From Halapricum hydrolyticum (GTDB taxonomy: Archaea > Halobacteriota > Halobacteria > Halobacteriales > Haloarculaceae), in NCBI GenBank assembly GCA_025517565.1, contig JAOPKD010000003.1, positions 1 through 64,000 on the forward strand: a DNA stretch of 64,000 bases, in the 5' to 3' direction. Both the position numbers and the translations under genes were made by a program. Shown here one piece after another: positions 35,034 to 44,249 of the stretch. The notes below the pieces were generated by a model. It saw nothing but the letters and a program-made list of their open reading frames with translations. It made no database searches and had not been told where the DNA came from. How positions within the stretch are numbered: the first letter of the stretch is position 1; the number at the start of each line of letters is the position of its first letter.

Positions 35034-36398
35034 CTAATCGGTGACACTGTCCTCTGTCGCGTTCTCGTACACAGCACGGAGCTCCTCGGCCACGCGCTCG
35101 AAGGTTCGCTCGGACGCGAACGTGCGCATCGACTCCGCGTCGTAGGTCGCGGCAGGGTCGGAGGCGAATCTCGCGAGCTTCCGCCGGAGGTCGTCGGCGT
35201 CCTCGGGAACGAACGTCAGGCCGAGATCTCGATCGCGGATCTGCCGGTCGAAGACGCCGAAGGCTGGTGCCAGGATCGGCTTGCCGGCCCCGCAGGCTTT
35301 GAGGAACGGGCCGCTGGTTCGCCGCAGGCCGAACGCCGGTCGGTAGGGGACGACGAGCCCGTCGGCGGCCGCATAGTACAGCGGGACGTCCCCGTCGGGG
35401 ATAAAGGACAGCACGTCGTGGATCGGGACCGACGTCCGGCGCTTGGCGGCCTGGACGTCCTCGGCGGTCACGTCGACCGGTTTGCCTGCCAGCACCAGGG
35501 TGAACGGCGGACCGTCGTAACCCGAAAGCGCTTCGAGCAGCACGTCCACTCCCTTCTCGTGACGGAGCTCGCCGAACTGCAGGAGGACAGTCCTGTCCGC
35601 GTCGATCCCGAGACGCTCACGCGCCGTCTCTTGGTCGGGGAGGTCCGTCCACAGCTCCAGCGTGTCCGGGACGTACACCAGTCGCTCCGTGGCAAAGGCC
35701 GGATCCATATCCCGGACGTATTCGGCCGCCTCGATCGATTTGACGACCAGCCGGTCGAGTGCGCCGGCGTCGATGCAGTTTTCGAGCATCGGCGGTGAGA
35801 GGAGACTCGCGAGTACGTCCTCGAACAGCGCCCGGTCGAACCGGTCCGCGTAGGACGTCGCGCCGGCGACTCTAGTGCTGGCCGCGTACAGCCAGTTTTT
35901 GAGCAGTTGCGCCTGCTCTCGCTCACCGAGCGCCGCCCGATGAATCCCACGTAGCAGGCTCGCACCCGGCTCGGTCCCCATTGCCGCCGAGACGATTCGA
36001 TGGCGTCGCGTGTTCCTGAAGAACCGGCCGCCGTCGAGCGTCCCGACCACTGCGGGGCCCGTTCGATCGTTTTCGGCGTGCTGGTAGAGGTACTCCAGCA
36101 CGTCGTCGATCTCAACGAAGTGAAGCAGGTCGTAGTCGCCCTCGCGAGCGACCCGGAACGCGGCGTCGACGGCCGCCCGGCGGTAGGCGTCCGTGCCGCG
36201 GTCGTCGGTGCCGGGAGCGAACGCCGGAGCTTCGATCAACCGCTCGGCCGGGAACAACTGCTCGTGACGGTCCGTCACGTCAGTCGTGAGCAGATCGACC
36301 GTGAGCCCGGCGTCCGGGTCGTGTAACGCGTCGACGATCTCGCTCCCGAACTCCAGGTGATAGCCCGCGTCGTGCAGATCGAACAGCAGAACTTTCAT
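35034..36398 (-). CDS. Glycosyltransferase, GT4-like (454 aa)
   Basis: GT-B type protein with a divergent N-terminal domain (LLFDLHDAGYHLEFGSEIVD). The donor domain is clear: VLLQFGELRHEKGVDVLLEA, then YYAAADGLVVPYRPAFGLRR, where the usual EX7E is weakened. It is longer than a standard GT4 because of an all-helical insertion around residues 150-220. It belongs to the surface-glycan cluster and is probably transcribed alone. Sugar and acceptor are unknown. Confidence 0.82.
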   Translation of the reverse strand: MKVLLFDLHDAGYHLEFGSEIVDALHDPDAGLTVDLLTTDVTDRHEQLFPAERLIEAPAFAPGTDDRGTDAYRRAAVDAAFRVAREGDYDLLHFVEIDDVLEYLYQHAENDRTGPAVVGTLDGGRFFRNTRRHRIVSAAMGTEPGASLLRGIHRAALGEREQAQLLKNWLYAASTRVAGATSYADRFDRALFEDVLASLLSPPMLENCIDAGALDRLVVKSIEAAEYVRDMDPAFATERLVYVPDTLELWTDLPDQETARERLGIDADRTVLLQFGELRHEKGVDVLLEALSGYDGPPFTLVLAGKPVDVTAEDVQAAKRRTSVPIHDVLSFIPDGDVPLYYAAADGLVVPYRPAFGLRRTSGPFLKACGAGKPILAPAFGVFDRQIRDRDLGLTFVPEDADDLRRKLARFASDPAATYDAESMRTFASERTFERVAEELRAVYENATEDSVTD

Positions 36399-36475
36399 TA
36401 CACCGAAAATAGCAGCCCAGACGTATCAATCTACGTGGGGAAACATTCACACGACCGCCGCCGGTGGGTGGTGGT

Positions 36476-36736
36476 ATGCGAACCAGTGGGCCTCGCGTCC
36501 TCGCCGCCGTCGGACTCTGGATCGGTCTCGTCGCGGCCGTGCTGCTCGCAGCGGGGTCGTTCACCCCGGCGCTGGCCTTTCTGCTCGCGTATCTCGGCTA
36601 CGTCGTTGCCTACCTGTTCGTCGAGCCGGCGGGGCTGTCCCCGCAGTGGCGACGCGTGCTAGTGGCCATGCTCGTCTTCGGTGCCCTCGGGACTGCTGTC
36701 ATCATCGGCTTCGACGTCGTCGCTATCCTGGAGTAG
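36476..36736 (+). CDS. Small three-helix membrane protein (86 aa)
   Basis: Three hydrophobic segments (about residues 7-25, 27-48 and 58-82) separated by short charged loops. No domain is recognised. It is the only plus-strand gene between two minus-strand glycosyltransferases and its last 78 bases overlap the 3' end of the GT4 gene at 36659. ATG 36476 is favoured; GTG 36464 is possible. Confidence 0.6.
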   Translation: MRTSGPRVLAAVGLWIGLVAAVLLAAGSFTPALAFLLAYLGYVVAYLFVEPAGLSPQWRRVLVAMLVFGALGTAVIIGFDVVAILE

Positions 36737-37882
36737 CGGCTCGTCGGCGAGTTGGTAGGCCTCCGGCGCGTTCGCGAACGTCTCGACAGCCTCTCGCAGC
36801 CGCGTCTCGAAGCGATCGGCGGCGAACGGTGCCGCTGCGGCCCGCAGCGTCCCCCGATCGAACGTGGCGTCGGCGAGCCGTTCGACGCCGGCCGCGACGC
36901 CCTCAACCGTCGGTTCGACGACGACGCCCGTCCGTCCGTCTTCGATGACACGTCCGGGAAACCCCTCAGCCACGGTCACGACCGGCGTCCCGACTGCCAG
37001 CGCCTCGATCGGAACGAGACCGAAGTCCTCCCGGACCGGGACGTAGACGACGCCGGTCGCCCGCCGCAGGAGGTCGATCTTTCGTTGCTCGGAGACCGTC
37101 CCGAGGAACTCGACGTTCGAGGGAGCGTCGTGACCGATGTCGCCCGACCCGATACTCCCTGTCGACGCACCGACGACCTTCAGCGGCCGTCCCGACTCGG
37201 CGAACGCCTCAAGGACCGTCTCGGGTCGCTTCTCGGGGACGAGTCGGCCGATGAACAGGAAGTACGGCTCGCTCCCGTCGGATCTGGACACCTCGGGCAG
37301 GTCGACCGGCGGATACACGACCGTCGCTTCCCGCCGGTAGTAGCGTCTGATCCGCTCGCGGACGAGGTCGCTGTTGGCCAGGAAGGCGTCCACGCGATCG
37401 GCGGCGCGTCCGTCTAGCAGGTCGATCGCCGTCAGATACAGCCGCGCGACGGCCCGTGCCGGCGTCGAGAGCCGCTCGAGCGTGTCGGCCAACAGGTCGT
37501 TCGCCGGCCGGTACGGAGAGTGACAGTAATTCAATAGGTACTGCCCGTCGGTCGTCCGGTACTGGCGGCTGGCCCACCCAGAGGAGACGACGATGTCGAA
37601 CTCGCGAAGGGGAGCCGTCTGCCAGTCGAACACGAGACTGAGTTCCTTCAGCCCGCTTCGCGTGAATACGCCGAAACGGTCGTACTTCTCGTCGGCGAAC
37701 GTCCGGAGTTCGACTCCGCGATCGGCCGCCTCCGAACGAGCTTCCGGCCCGGCAGCGGTCGTCACGACGGGCGCGTCCAGCGTCTCCCCGATTCTGAGCG
37801 CGACGCGCTCGGCGCCGCCGAACTCCCACAGCTGGTCGTGCGCGATGGCGATGTCCAGGTCGTCGAGTGTCGTGTTGGTCAT
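36659..37882 (-). CDS. GT4-family glycosyltransferase (407 aa)
   Basis: N-terminal AHDQLWEFGGAERVALRIGE is the conserved acceptor-side glycine-rich loop. The donor domain has FLFIGRLVPEKRPETVLEAF and PVREDFGLVPIEALAVGTPV (EX7E). The C-terminal tail is strongly acidic and disordered. Its start is one base after the stop of the 814-residue membrane protein, so GT4, membrane protein and the next GT4 form an operon on the minus strand. Confidence 0.92.
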   Translation of the reverse strand: MTNTTLDDLDIAIAHDQLWEFGGAERVALRIGETLDAPVVTTAAGPEARSEAADRGVELRTFADEKYDRFGVFTRSGLKELSLVFDWQTAPLREFDIVVSSGWASRQYRTTDGQYLLNYCHSPYRPANDLLADTLERLSTPARAVARLYLTAIDLLDGRAADRVDAFLANSDLVRERIRRYYRREATVVYPPVDLPEVSRSDGSEPYFLFIGRLVPEKRPETVLEAFAESGRPLKVVGASTGSIGSGDIGHDAPSNVEFLGTVSEQRKIDLLRRATGVVYVPVREDFGLVPIEALAVGTPVVTVAEGFPGRVIEDGRTGVVVEPTVEGVAAGVERLADATFDRGTLRAAAAPFAADRFETRLREAVETFANAPEAYQLADEPLLQDSDDVEADDDSSPEGTEDEHGH

Positions 37883-37883
37883 T

Positions 37884-40328
37884 CTATTGGCCTCCAGCGT
37901 GCTGTTCGCTCGCTGTCAGTGTCCGGTTTCTCCCACGGTCAAGATAGACGGCTGTCTGCCCTGCGCTGTAGAGCCGCGCCGAGTCAGGGATCACCGTCCG
38001 TTCGAAGGGGATGAAGCGCGTGTTGCCGAACCGCTGGTCGCCTTCGCGGTAGTTGATCGCGCCCGTCCGGCTGCTGTACTCGTCGACGAAGACGTAGCCC
38101 GCACCGCTCGTGGCGTTGCGGCGCACGAGCGCTCCGAAGGGGCCGGGCGGCCGCTTGTCCGACGGGTCAGTGTAGTAGAAGTACGACGGGTACGGATCGG
38201 TCGCCTCGGAGCCGTAAACCCTGACCTCGTCGACGCGGGTGTCGTGCAGCCAGCCGGCACCGGCCACGTCCGTTCGCGGCGTGTAGTGGGCGTAGAGGTG
38301 AAACACCTCGGGCGGTTCCCCTTCGTCGAGGGTGCGCTCGCGATCCAACAACGGCTGGGTGGAGCGCTCCTCGGTCACCGTCGCGGCGACGACGCCGCCG
38401 TTGACCAGCAGGAGGATGGCGAGGACGACCGGCACGCCGACTGCGAAGACGGCCGACCGCCTGTCGCCGGCGGGTCGCCGGTCGCTTTCGCCGGGGATCT
38501 CTTCGCTCGGTGCGAACCGCCCGAGTACGCTGATCCGGCTGCGTGTGTCGGCACGCCCGCCAACGGTGTGGACTAGCCAGGAGCCCGACTCCCTGATGGC
38601 CGTCCGCGTCGCGTCGAAAAAGACGAAGACGTACGGGAAGAGGACGGCGCCGGCGATCATGTACGATCGTTCGATCCCGAGGATAGTGGTCGGGGCGAAC
38701 CCGGACAGCAGCACGCCGAGCGCGGCAAACGTCGCAGCGAGGTAGAACCCGCTGTCGGCCATGACAGGATGGCGCTGGCCGACGTCGGCACGGACCACTG
38801 CGAGGCGGCTAGCGATCGGCCGCGGAACCAGCCGGTTCAGCGGCGGATACCCGAGCGCGACGAACAGTGCGCCGAATCCCAGCAACAGCGTGAGAACGAC
38901 GAACTCGACTCGGATGAGTTCGTAGGTGAGCGAGAACGTCTCCGCTGTCGCAGCACCCGCCGCGCTCTCGCCGAGGGAGACGTCGCCGCCGAGTATGCGT
39001 CCGACGACCTGTGCGGTCGCTCCGACGATGACCTCCAGCGCCTCGCCGCCCGCGAACCGCGAATACCAGGTGTGCGTGAGGACGACGGTGAGTATCGCCG
39101 TCGCCGCCGAGACTGCCGGCCGGATCGACTCGCGGACGCCGAACAGTACCGCGTAGGCCACGCCGACGACGAGGAACCCGCCGAGGATAATCGCCGTCCC
39201 GTAGAAGGAGGTGACGACGACGAACACAGCCGTCACCGCGACCGCAGCCTTACCGGTGTAGTTCAGGTCGCTGTCGGTGGCGGCCACGACGATCGCCAGC
39301 AGTCCCAGGAGCCCGAAGGCCGTCCTGGTGTCCAGTGAATATCGCGTGAAGAACGGATGGAGATAGCAAAACAGCAGGACCGAGAACAGCGTCGTCCGCC
39401 GGCCGAAGTACTGCTCGTAAGCCGCGTACAGCCCGATCGCGACGGTCGCGAACAGGAACGGGTGGACGAGCCGATACTCCAGTTCGAGCGGGAGGCCGGT
39501 GAGCTGTGCGTGGACCGGATGGAGGACGGTCAGACGCAACATCGCGTTCTTGTTCACGACGAGCGCGGGATCCCAGTAGCCGGCTGACAGCGCCAGGTTC
39601 GAGAAGTAATACTCGTAGTTGGCGTCGCCGGACTTGAGGAACTCCGTCATCACCGTGTTCTGGAGCAACAGCGCGAGCGCGACGGCGTAGCTGACGAGCA
39701 ACTGTTCGAGCCGGTTGAACCGGGCGAGTACGGCCACGAGGGGCACGGCGGCAATCGCGACGAGCGCGACGAGCGCGGAGACGTTGGGCCCGTCCACCGT
39801 CAGGACGGCCGCCCCGACCGCAGCCAGCACCGGAAGTGCGACGGCCACCACAGCGACCGACGGACGGACGGCCCTCGCGCCCCCCATTCGGGGAAGCGAT
39901 ATCGCGGGTCTGCGGATCGCGACGGCGGCCCCCAGCAGCGCGACCACAGCGATCGTCCCGCCCATCACGAACGGCTCCGACAGCGGCGGGGCGACGCCCC
40001 ACGGCCAGACGCCGTAGACCAGACTTGCGACCGCGAACACCGCCGACAGCACGGCCGTGCTCGCGACGACGGCGTAGACGAGGACAGGCGCTCGTCCGAG
40101 CGAGACGCCGGCCAGCGCCAGCACGAGCACCCCGGGGACCAGCCCGGCGTAGGGGATCGAAAGCGCCACCCGGAGCGCGTCGAAGACGCTCGCGGCTACG
40201 CCCGCCTTCTGCATCGCTGTCGCCGCGAGCAGGGCAAGCGTCCACAGCGCGACGACGACGAGCAACCGCCCCCACGCTCGCTGCCGGATCGCTCTCGCTC
40301 GTTCGACGACGTCGGACGCTCCGCTCAT
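37884..40328 (-). CDS. Large multi-spanning membrane protein of a surface-glycan operon (814 aa)
   Basis: About 14-16 hydrophobic helices cover residues 15-630, followed by an extracytoplasmic C-terminal domain of about 170 residues (FHLYAHYTPRTDVAGAGW, VFVDEYSSRTGAINYREGD). The architecture resembles GT-C or O-antigen-type enzymes and haloarchaeal DUF2206-like proteins, but no clear catalytic DxD is seen. ATG 40328 (MSGASDVVERAR) overlaps the GT4 stop by 4 bases; the longer frame to 40427 is discarded. It could be a polymerase, glycan transferase or scaffold. Confidence 0.82.
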   Translation of the reverse strand: MSGASDVVERARAIRQRAWGRLLVVVALWTLALLAATAMQKAGVAASVFDALRVALSIPYAGLVPGVLVLALAGVSLGRAPVLVYAVVASTAVLSAVFAVASLVYGVWPWGVAPPLSEPFVMGGTIAVVALLGAAVAIRRPAISLPRMGGARAVRPSVAVVAVALPVLAAVGAAVLTVDGPNVSALVALVAIAAVPLVAVLARFNRLEQLLVSYAVALALLLQNTVMTEFLKSGDANYEYYFSNLALSAGYWDPALVVNKNAMLRLTVLHPVHAQLTGLPLELEYRLVHPFLFATVAIGLYAAYEQYFGRRTTLFSVLLFCYLHPFFTRYSLDTRTAFGLLGLLAIVVAATDSDLNYTGKAAVAVTAVFVVVTSFYGTAIILGGFLVVGVAYAVLFGVRESIRPAVSAATAILTVVLTHTWYSRFAGGEALEVIVGATAQVVGRILGGDVSLGESAAGAATAETFSLTYELIRVEFVVLTLLLGFGALFVALGYPPLNRLVPRPIASRLAVVRADVGQRHPVMADSGFYLAATFAALGVLLSGFAPTTILGIERSYMIAGAVLFPYVFVFFDATRTAIRESGSWLVHTVGGRADTRSRISVLGRFAPSEEIPGESDRRPAGDRRSAVFAVGVPVVLAILLLVNGGVVAATVTEERSTQPLLDRERTLDEGEPPEVFHLYAHYTPRTDVAGAGWLHDTRVDEVRVYGSEATDPYPSYFYYTDPSDKRPPGPFGALVRRNATSGAGYVFVDEYSSRTGAINYREGDQRFGNTRFIPFERTVIPDSARLYSAGQTAVYLDRGRNRTLTASEQHAGGQ

Positions 40329-41500
40329 GGTTCTGATCGGTCCGTCGTTTCCGTCCCGACACCGATCTCCTCGTAGATGTCGACGATCTCGGCCGCCTTC
40401 GACCGCCAGGAGTACTGCTCCTGACACAGCGAGCGGGCAGCCGCCGCGTCGAACGTCTCCCCGAGGACGTCCTCGATGGCCGCGGCGAGCGCCCCCTCGT
40501 CACCGGGCTCGACGACGACACCGAGGTCGTGGGCGCGAACGTCGTCCGCGACGCCGACCACGTCCGTACAGACCACCGGGACGCCACAGGACAGCGCCTC
40601 CAGCAACACCAGCCCGAACCCTTCCTGGTCGCCGTCGGTCGAGGGGAGGACGAACACGTCCGCCGCGTTGTACGCGTCGACGAGTTCGGCTGTCGAGAGC
40701 CGACCGGCGAACCTGACCCGATCGGCGATCCCGAGTTCCGCGGCGCGGTTCTCGTATCCCTCGCGGGCGTCGCCCTCCCCGCCGACGACGAGCCGTGGCG
40801 GCTCCGACCACTCGTCCCCTGCCAGCGCCGCCAGGAGCACGTCCAGGCCCTTGTACTCGTGGAAGGAGTCCAGGACGCTCAGGAAAAAGCAGTTGCGACC
40901 GTCGGGGTCGAACCCCAGTTCGCGCTGTCGGGCTGGGGGGACGTCCCCGGGAGCGAATAGATCCGTATCGACGCCGTTCGAGACGACCCGTACTTTCTCC
41001 GCGAACGGCTTCAAGTGTGGCGATCGCTGCAGGTACGCGGGCTGGGTGATGAGAATCCGGTCGGCGATTCGAAGCGTCGCCTGCAGGACCGTCCGGTTGT
41101 ACAGCTTCGCGACGCGGTCGGCCAGCCCGGTGCCGACGATGTCGTTGTGGTAGGTGACGACGACCGGACGGTCGGCCACCAGGCCGAGAAACGCGCTGAC
41201 GTCGGCAGACCACGGCGTCGGCAGGTGGGTGTGCACGACGTCGGCCCGCCGGAGCTCCCGGAGCAACGCCACGGGCAGGCCCGGTGTGAGATCGGTGTTC
41301 GCGATCCGGCCGGTCGTCCGCAAGCGATGGACTTCGATCCCGTCGACGGTTTCGAGTGCCGGCACGTCGACGTCGGGGCTGGCACAGACGACTGACACCT
41401 CGTGGCCTGCCTCGACGAGTGCCCGCGAGAGCGAGTGGACGTACGTCTCCACACCCCCGATAGACGGCGCGAAACGAACGGGGGTCTGGAGGACGCGCAT
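40325..41500 (-). CDS. GT4-family glycosyltransferase (391 aa)
   Basis: A typical GT4: TPVRFAPSIGGVETYVHSLS at the N-terminus, VVSNGVDTDLFAPGD at the domain linker, FLSVLDSFHEYKGLDVLLAA opening the donor domain, and GDQEGFGLVLLEALSCGVPV (EX7E). ATG 41500 is chosen; the very long in-frame extension towards 42937 runs antisense to the GT2 gene and is a shadow. It is the first gene of the minus-strand operon and divergent from GT2. Confidence 0.93.
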   Translation of the reverse strand: MRVLQTPVRFAPSIGGVETYVHSLSRALVEAGHEVSVVCASPDVDVPALETVDGIEVHRLRTTGRIANTDLTPGLPVALLRELRRADVVHTHLPTPWSADVSAFLGLVADRPVVVTYHNDIVGTGLADRVAKLYNRTVLQATLRIADRILITQPAYLQRSPHLKPFAEKVRVVSNGVDTDLFAPGDVPPARQRELGFDPDGRNCFFLSVLDSFHEYKGLDVLLAALAGDEWSEPPRLVVGGEGDAREGYENRAAELGIADRVRFAGRLSTAELVDAYNAADVFVLPSTDGDQEGFGLVLLEALSCGVPVVCTDVVGVADDVRAHDLGVVVEPGDEGALAAAIEDVLGETFDAAAARSLCQEQYSWRSKAAEIVDIYEEIGVGTETTDRSEP

Positions 41501-41716
41501 ACGGAACCGTTGGCTGGTGACGGCAAAAAGATTCCCTCGAATCGGTCCGGTTGACTGTCGCTGCCCGAAAGATATAACCTTTCTCACGGTAAGTATATCA
41601 TACCTGATAATCATGTTTTCTCCACTTCTAGGTGTGACGGCGGGATCGGAGTGTGACACCGGTGTGCTCGCACTTTCGCGACCCGTGGGCGCCCGGCCGG
41701 GCCCGGAGACTGAGTA

Positions 41717-42973
41717 ATGACACCGAATGATCACCCGTCGGCGTCTCGCGAGAGCGTAGAGCGTGACGACGGCGCGGCCAGGGAGACGGTCTCGTTTCTC
41801 GGTCCCGACAGCGAGACGACACCGATTCTGAGCGTCGTCATTCCCACGCTGAACGAGGAGGGCGGTATCGGGCCCACGCTCGAATCCCTCCGCGAGGGCG
41901 TCGCGGACCTCGGCGTGCCGACGGAGGTGATCATCTGTGACAACTCCAGCGATCGGACACCGGAGATCGCCCGGGAAGACGGTGCGATCGTCGTCACGCC
42001 CGACCAGCGGGGATACGGGGCCGCCTACAAGTACGGCTTCGAGCGCGCTCGCGGCGAGTACATCGTGATGGGCGATGCCGACACGACGTACGACTTCGGC
42101 GAGTTGCCGGCCCTGTACCGGTTGCTCGTCGAGGAGGAGGCCGACATGGTACTGGGAAGCCGGTTCGCCGGGACGATCGAACCCGGCGCGATGCCCTGGC
42201 TGCACAAGTACGTCGGCAACCCGGCGTTGACTGCCTTCCTGAACCTGTTCTACGATCTCGACGTGACCGACGCGCACACCGGCTTCAGGGTGTTCCGGTC
42301 TGACGTCCTGGAGGCGCTCAGCCTCCGGAGCGACGGGATGGAGTTCGCCAGCGAGATGATCATGCAGGCCGGGGCGATCGGTCTCGACGTGGTCGAGACG
42401 CCGATCACCTACCATCCTCGAGTCGGCGAGGCCAAACTGTCGACGTTCCGGGACGGCTGGCGCCACGTGCGATTTATGCTGGTCAACGCCCCCGGATACC
42501 TGTTTTCGCTTCCGGGACTGCTCCTCGGACTCTCGGGAATCGGCGTGCTGCTCGGGGCTCAGTTCGGCGTCGGGCCCGATCCCGGGCTGCTGGGGCTGAT
42601 CGTCGGCTCGCTGCTCATCGTCGTCGGCTTCATGGCCGTGAGCTTCGGCGTGTTCAGCGCGCAGATCACCTCGCCGATACGCAAGCCGCGCGATCCGGTG
42701 ACCCGCTGGGTGGAACACCACTTCAACCTGGAGGGCGGGGTCCTGTCCGGCATCCTGCTGGCGCTCTTTAGCCTGCTCGCGCTGTTCGCGAGTCTCGTTG
42801 GCACGGTCACGTCGGGATCCGGACCGCTCTCGACGCCGACGATAGTGTTGCTGGTGACGGTAATCGCGCTCGGCGTCGTGATCGTCTTCGAGGCGTTCTT
42901 CTTCGCGACGCTCATCGAGACGCGGCTGTTCGACCACGCGAACCGCCCCGATCTACACGTCGACGACGATTGA
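41717..42973 (+). CDS. GT2-family glycosyltransferase with membrane tail, DPM1/AglJ-like (418 aa)
   Basis: GT-A catalytic domain: LSVVIPTLNEEGGIGPTLE, then VIICDNSSDRTPEIA, GDADTTYDF (DxD) and HTGFRVFRSDVLEAL. This is followed by four hydrophobic helices from about residue 250. The sequence is of the polyprenyl/dolichyl-phosphate sugar transferase type, which in haloarchaea charges dolichol phosphate for N-glycosylation. A disordered acidic N-terminus of about 35 residues precedes the domain. The sugar is unknown. Confidence 0.9.
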   Translation: MTPNDHPSASRESVERDDGAARETVSFLGPDSETTPILSVVIPTLNEEGGIGPTLESLREGVADLGVPTEVIICDNSSDRTPEIAREDGAIVVTPDQRGYGAAYKYGFERARGEYIVMGDADTTYDFGELPALYRLLVEEEADMVLGSRFAGTIEPGAMPWLHKYVGNPALTAFLNLFYDLDVTDAHTGFRVFRSDVLEALSLRSDGMEFASEMIMQAGAIGLDVVETPITYHPRVGEAKLSTFRDGWRHVRFMLVNAPGYLFSLPGLLLGLSGIGVLLGAQFGVGPDPGLLGLIVGSLLIVVGFMAVSFGVFSAQITSPIRKPRDPVTRWVEHHFNLEGGVLSGILLALFSLLALFASLVGTVTSGSGPLSTPTIVLLVTVIALGVVIVFEAFFFATLIETRLFDHANRPDLHVDDD

Positions 42974-43024
42974 TCGGCGTTCGTGCTGCCGAGGACGGTC
43001 GATCTGTGCTTCGTCTCGTCGGTT

Positions 43025-43474
43025 TCATCTCGTCGTGACGCGCGTCGTGAAGTACAGTACATCCACGGGGGGACCGCTCGCGTCGTCGCCTTCGTACAGC
43101 AAGACCCGCACGCGCTTTTCTCCGGGAGACGACGGCGCGAACGACAGCCGGTCGCGCCACTTCTGACCGGAACCAAGACGGATCGTCCTGGTCGTTTCGG
43201 TCCGGTTGCCGAGTTCGAGCACTACCGTGTAGGTCCGCTCGGCGTCGAAGTGGTTGACGACACCGACCTCGATCGTCGCCGTCTCGTTGACGAACAGGTC
43301 AGCCGGGTATCCGCCGGCCTCCCCGCCGGGTCCGAGGACGTAGAACTCCGTGTACTCGCCACTCCGGTCGGCTGTCCCGAGCGTGTAGATTGCGGCCGCC
43401 GTTCCGACCAGGAGCACAGCCACCAGGACAGCGAGCGACGCCCGTCCGACCAGCGGCGTCGACGTATCGTTCAT
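43025..43474 (-). CDS. DUF1616-type envelope protein (149 aa)
   Basis: One N-terminal membrane helix (ASLAVLVAVLLVGTAAAIYTL) and an extracellular Ig-like beta domain. It has the DUF1616 hallmarks EYTEFYVLGPGGEAGGYPAD, then VGVVNHFDAERTYTVV. DUF1616 genes are common neighbours of archaeal glycosylation genes, but no activity is known. Full DUF1616 proteins often have more N-terminal helices, so this is a short form. The palindromic element E2 lies just upstream. Confidence 0.82.
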   Translation of the reverse strand: MNDTSTPLVGRASLAVLVAVLLVGTAAAIYTLGTADRSGEYTEFYVLGPGGEAGGYPADLFVNETATIEVGVVNHFDAERTYTVVLELGNRTETTRTIRLGSGQKWRDRLSFAPSSPGEKRVRVLLYEGDDASGPPVDVLYFTTRVTTR

Positions 43475-43497
43475 CGTCGTCGCTCCGTTCGCAGTTC

Positions 43498-43577
43498 ATA
43501 CTGCCGGCTGTACCATTTCGAAATGATTCGCCACACTGGAGTGGCGAATATCTGTACGAACGTACCGCCAGCAGTAT
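43498..43577. repeat. Nested palindromic element E2
   Basis: The outer arms ATACTGCCGGCTGTAC (43498-43513) and GTACCGCCAGCAGTAT (43562-43577) pair at 14 of 16 positions. Inside are the palindrome CATTTCGAAATG (43514-43525) and a perfect 9-bp hairpin, ATTCGCCAC (43526-43534) with GTGGCGAAT (43541-43549). A close relative lies at 52782-52848. It begins 3 bases beyond the stop of the ParB-like gene on the minus strand. Confidence 0.85.
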
Positions 43578-43580
43578 CAC

Positions 43581-44207
43581 TCACCATCGGAACCAGCGGT
43601 GACGACCGACGAAGCAGGTGACCTCCGAACTGTCAGTGTGTATTGCCGTTGCCAGCGCCCGGTGGTTCCCGTCTTCGACGTAGCCGGGCATCGCTCTCAC
43701 GTCCCACGAGCCGCCGTGATGGCGCTTCATCACTTTCGCCGATCGCTGGACCCAGCCCGGCTCGACGACGATCGGGGGGAACTCGGCGATGAGGTTCAGG
43801 ACGGCTTCGAGGTTCTCGACGTACTGGACGCTGTAACTATCACTGTCCACGGCTTCGATCTGCTCGCGGACGTACGCGACCACGTCGGTGAACGGGCCGG
43901 TCAGCTCCGACGGTGGGAGATCGCCCGTCTCGGGCAACACCGTCCCGAGATCCTCGATGGGGTAGGACTCGAGCGACCACTCGCAGTGTTTCATCCGGCG
44001 GGCACGGCGCGGCCGGTACTGTTTGACGACCCGGTACTTCTCGCTGGTGGAGAACTCCTCGTCGAACCAGTTGCGATTGTTGCGGGCCCCTTCCAGCAGG
44101 GCTGCTTCCGGCGGTGTCGGCGACGCATCGAGCATCACCCTGACGAACTGTCTCGACGTCTGCCAGGCCAGGTACGAACCGAGCATCCGCCCGAAGACGT
44201 CACTCAT
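43581..44207 (-). CDS. ParB/sulfiredoxin-fold-like protein (208 aa)
   Basis: The C-terminal half has the ParB-like pattern: FPPIVVEPGWVQR, followed by YVEDGNHRALATAI (the D-G-x-H-R motif of ParB/Srx nucleotide-binding folds) and a final FVGRHRWFRW. The N-terminal half is helical and basic (QYRPRRARRMKH), with no HTH evident. Some such domains bind CTP or act as kinases. Its place between DUF1616 and the flippase is unusual; function is unknown. Confidence 0.68.
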   Translation of the reverse strand: MSDVFGRMLGSYLAWQTSRQFVRVMLDASPTPPEAALLEGARNNRNWFDEEFSTSEKYRVVKQYRPRRARRMKHCEWSLESYPIEDLGTVLPETGDLPPSELTGPFTDVVAYVREQIEAVDSDSYSVQYVENLEAVLNLIAEFPPIVVEPGWVQRSAKVMKRHHGGSWDVRAMPGYVEDGNHRALATAIHTDSSEVTCFVGRHRWFRW

Positions 44208-44249
44208 TCGCTCCCATCTGGGTGTGACCGGACCTTAGTTCCTTCCCTG

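Noticed and set aside
41500..42937. N-terminal extension of the GT4 frame to 42937
   Set aside because: It runs antisense through the GT2 gene and lacks glycosyltransferase features; the normal N-terminus begins at 41500.
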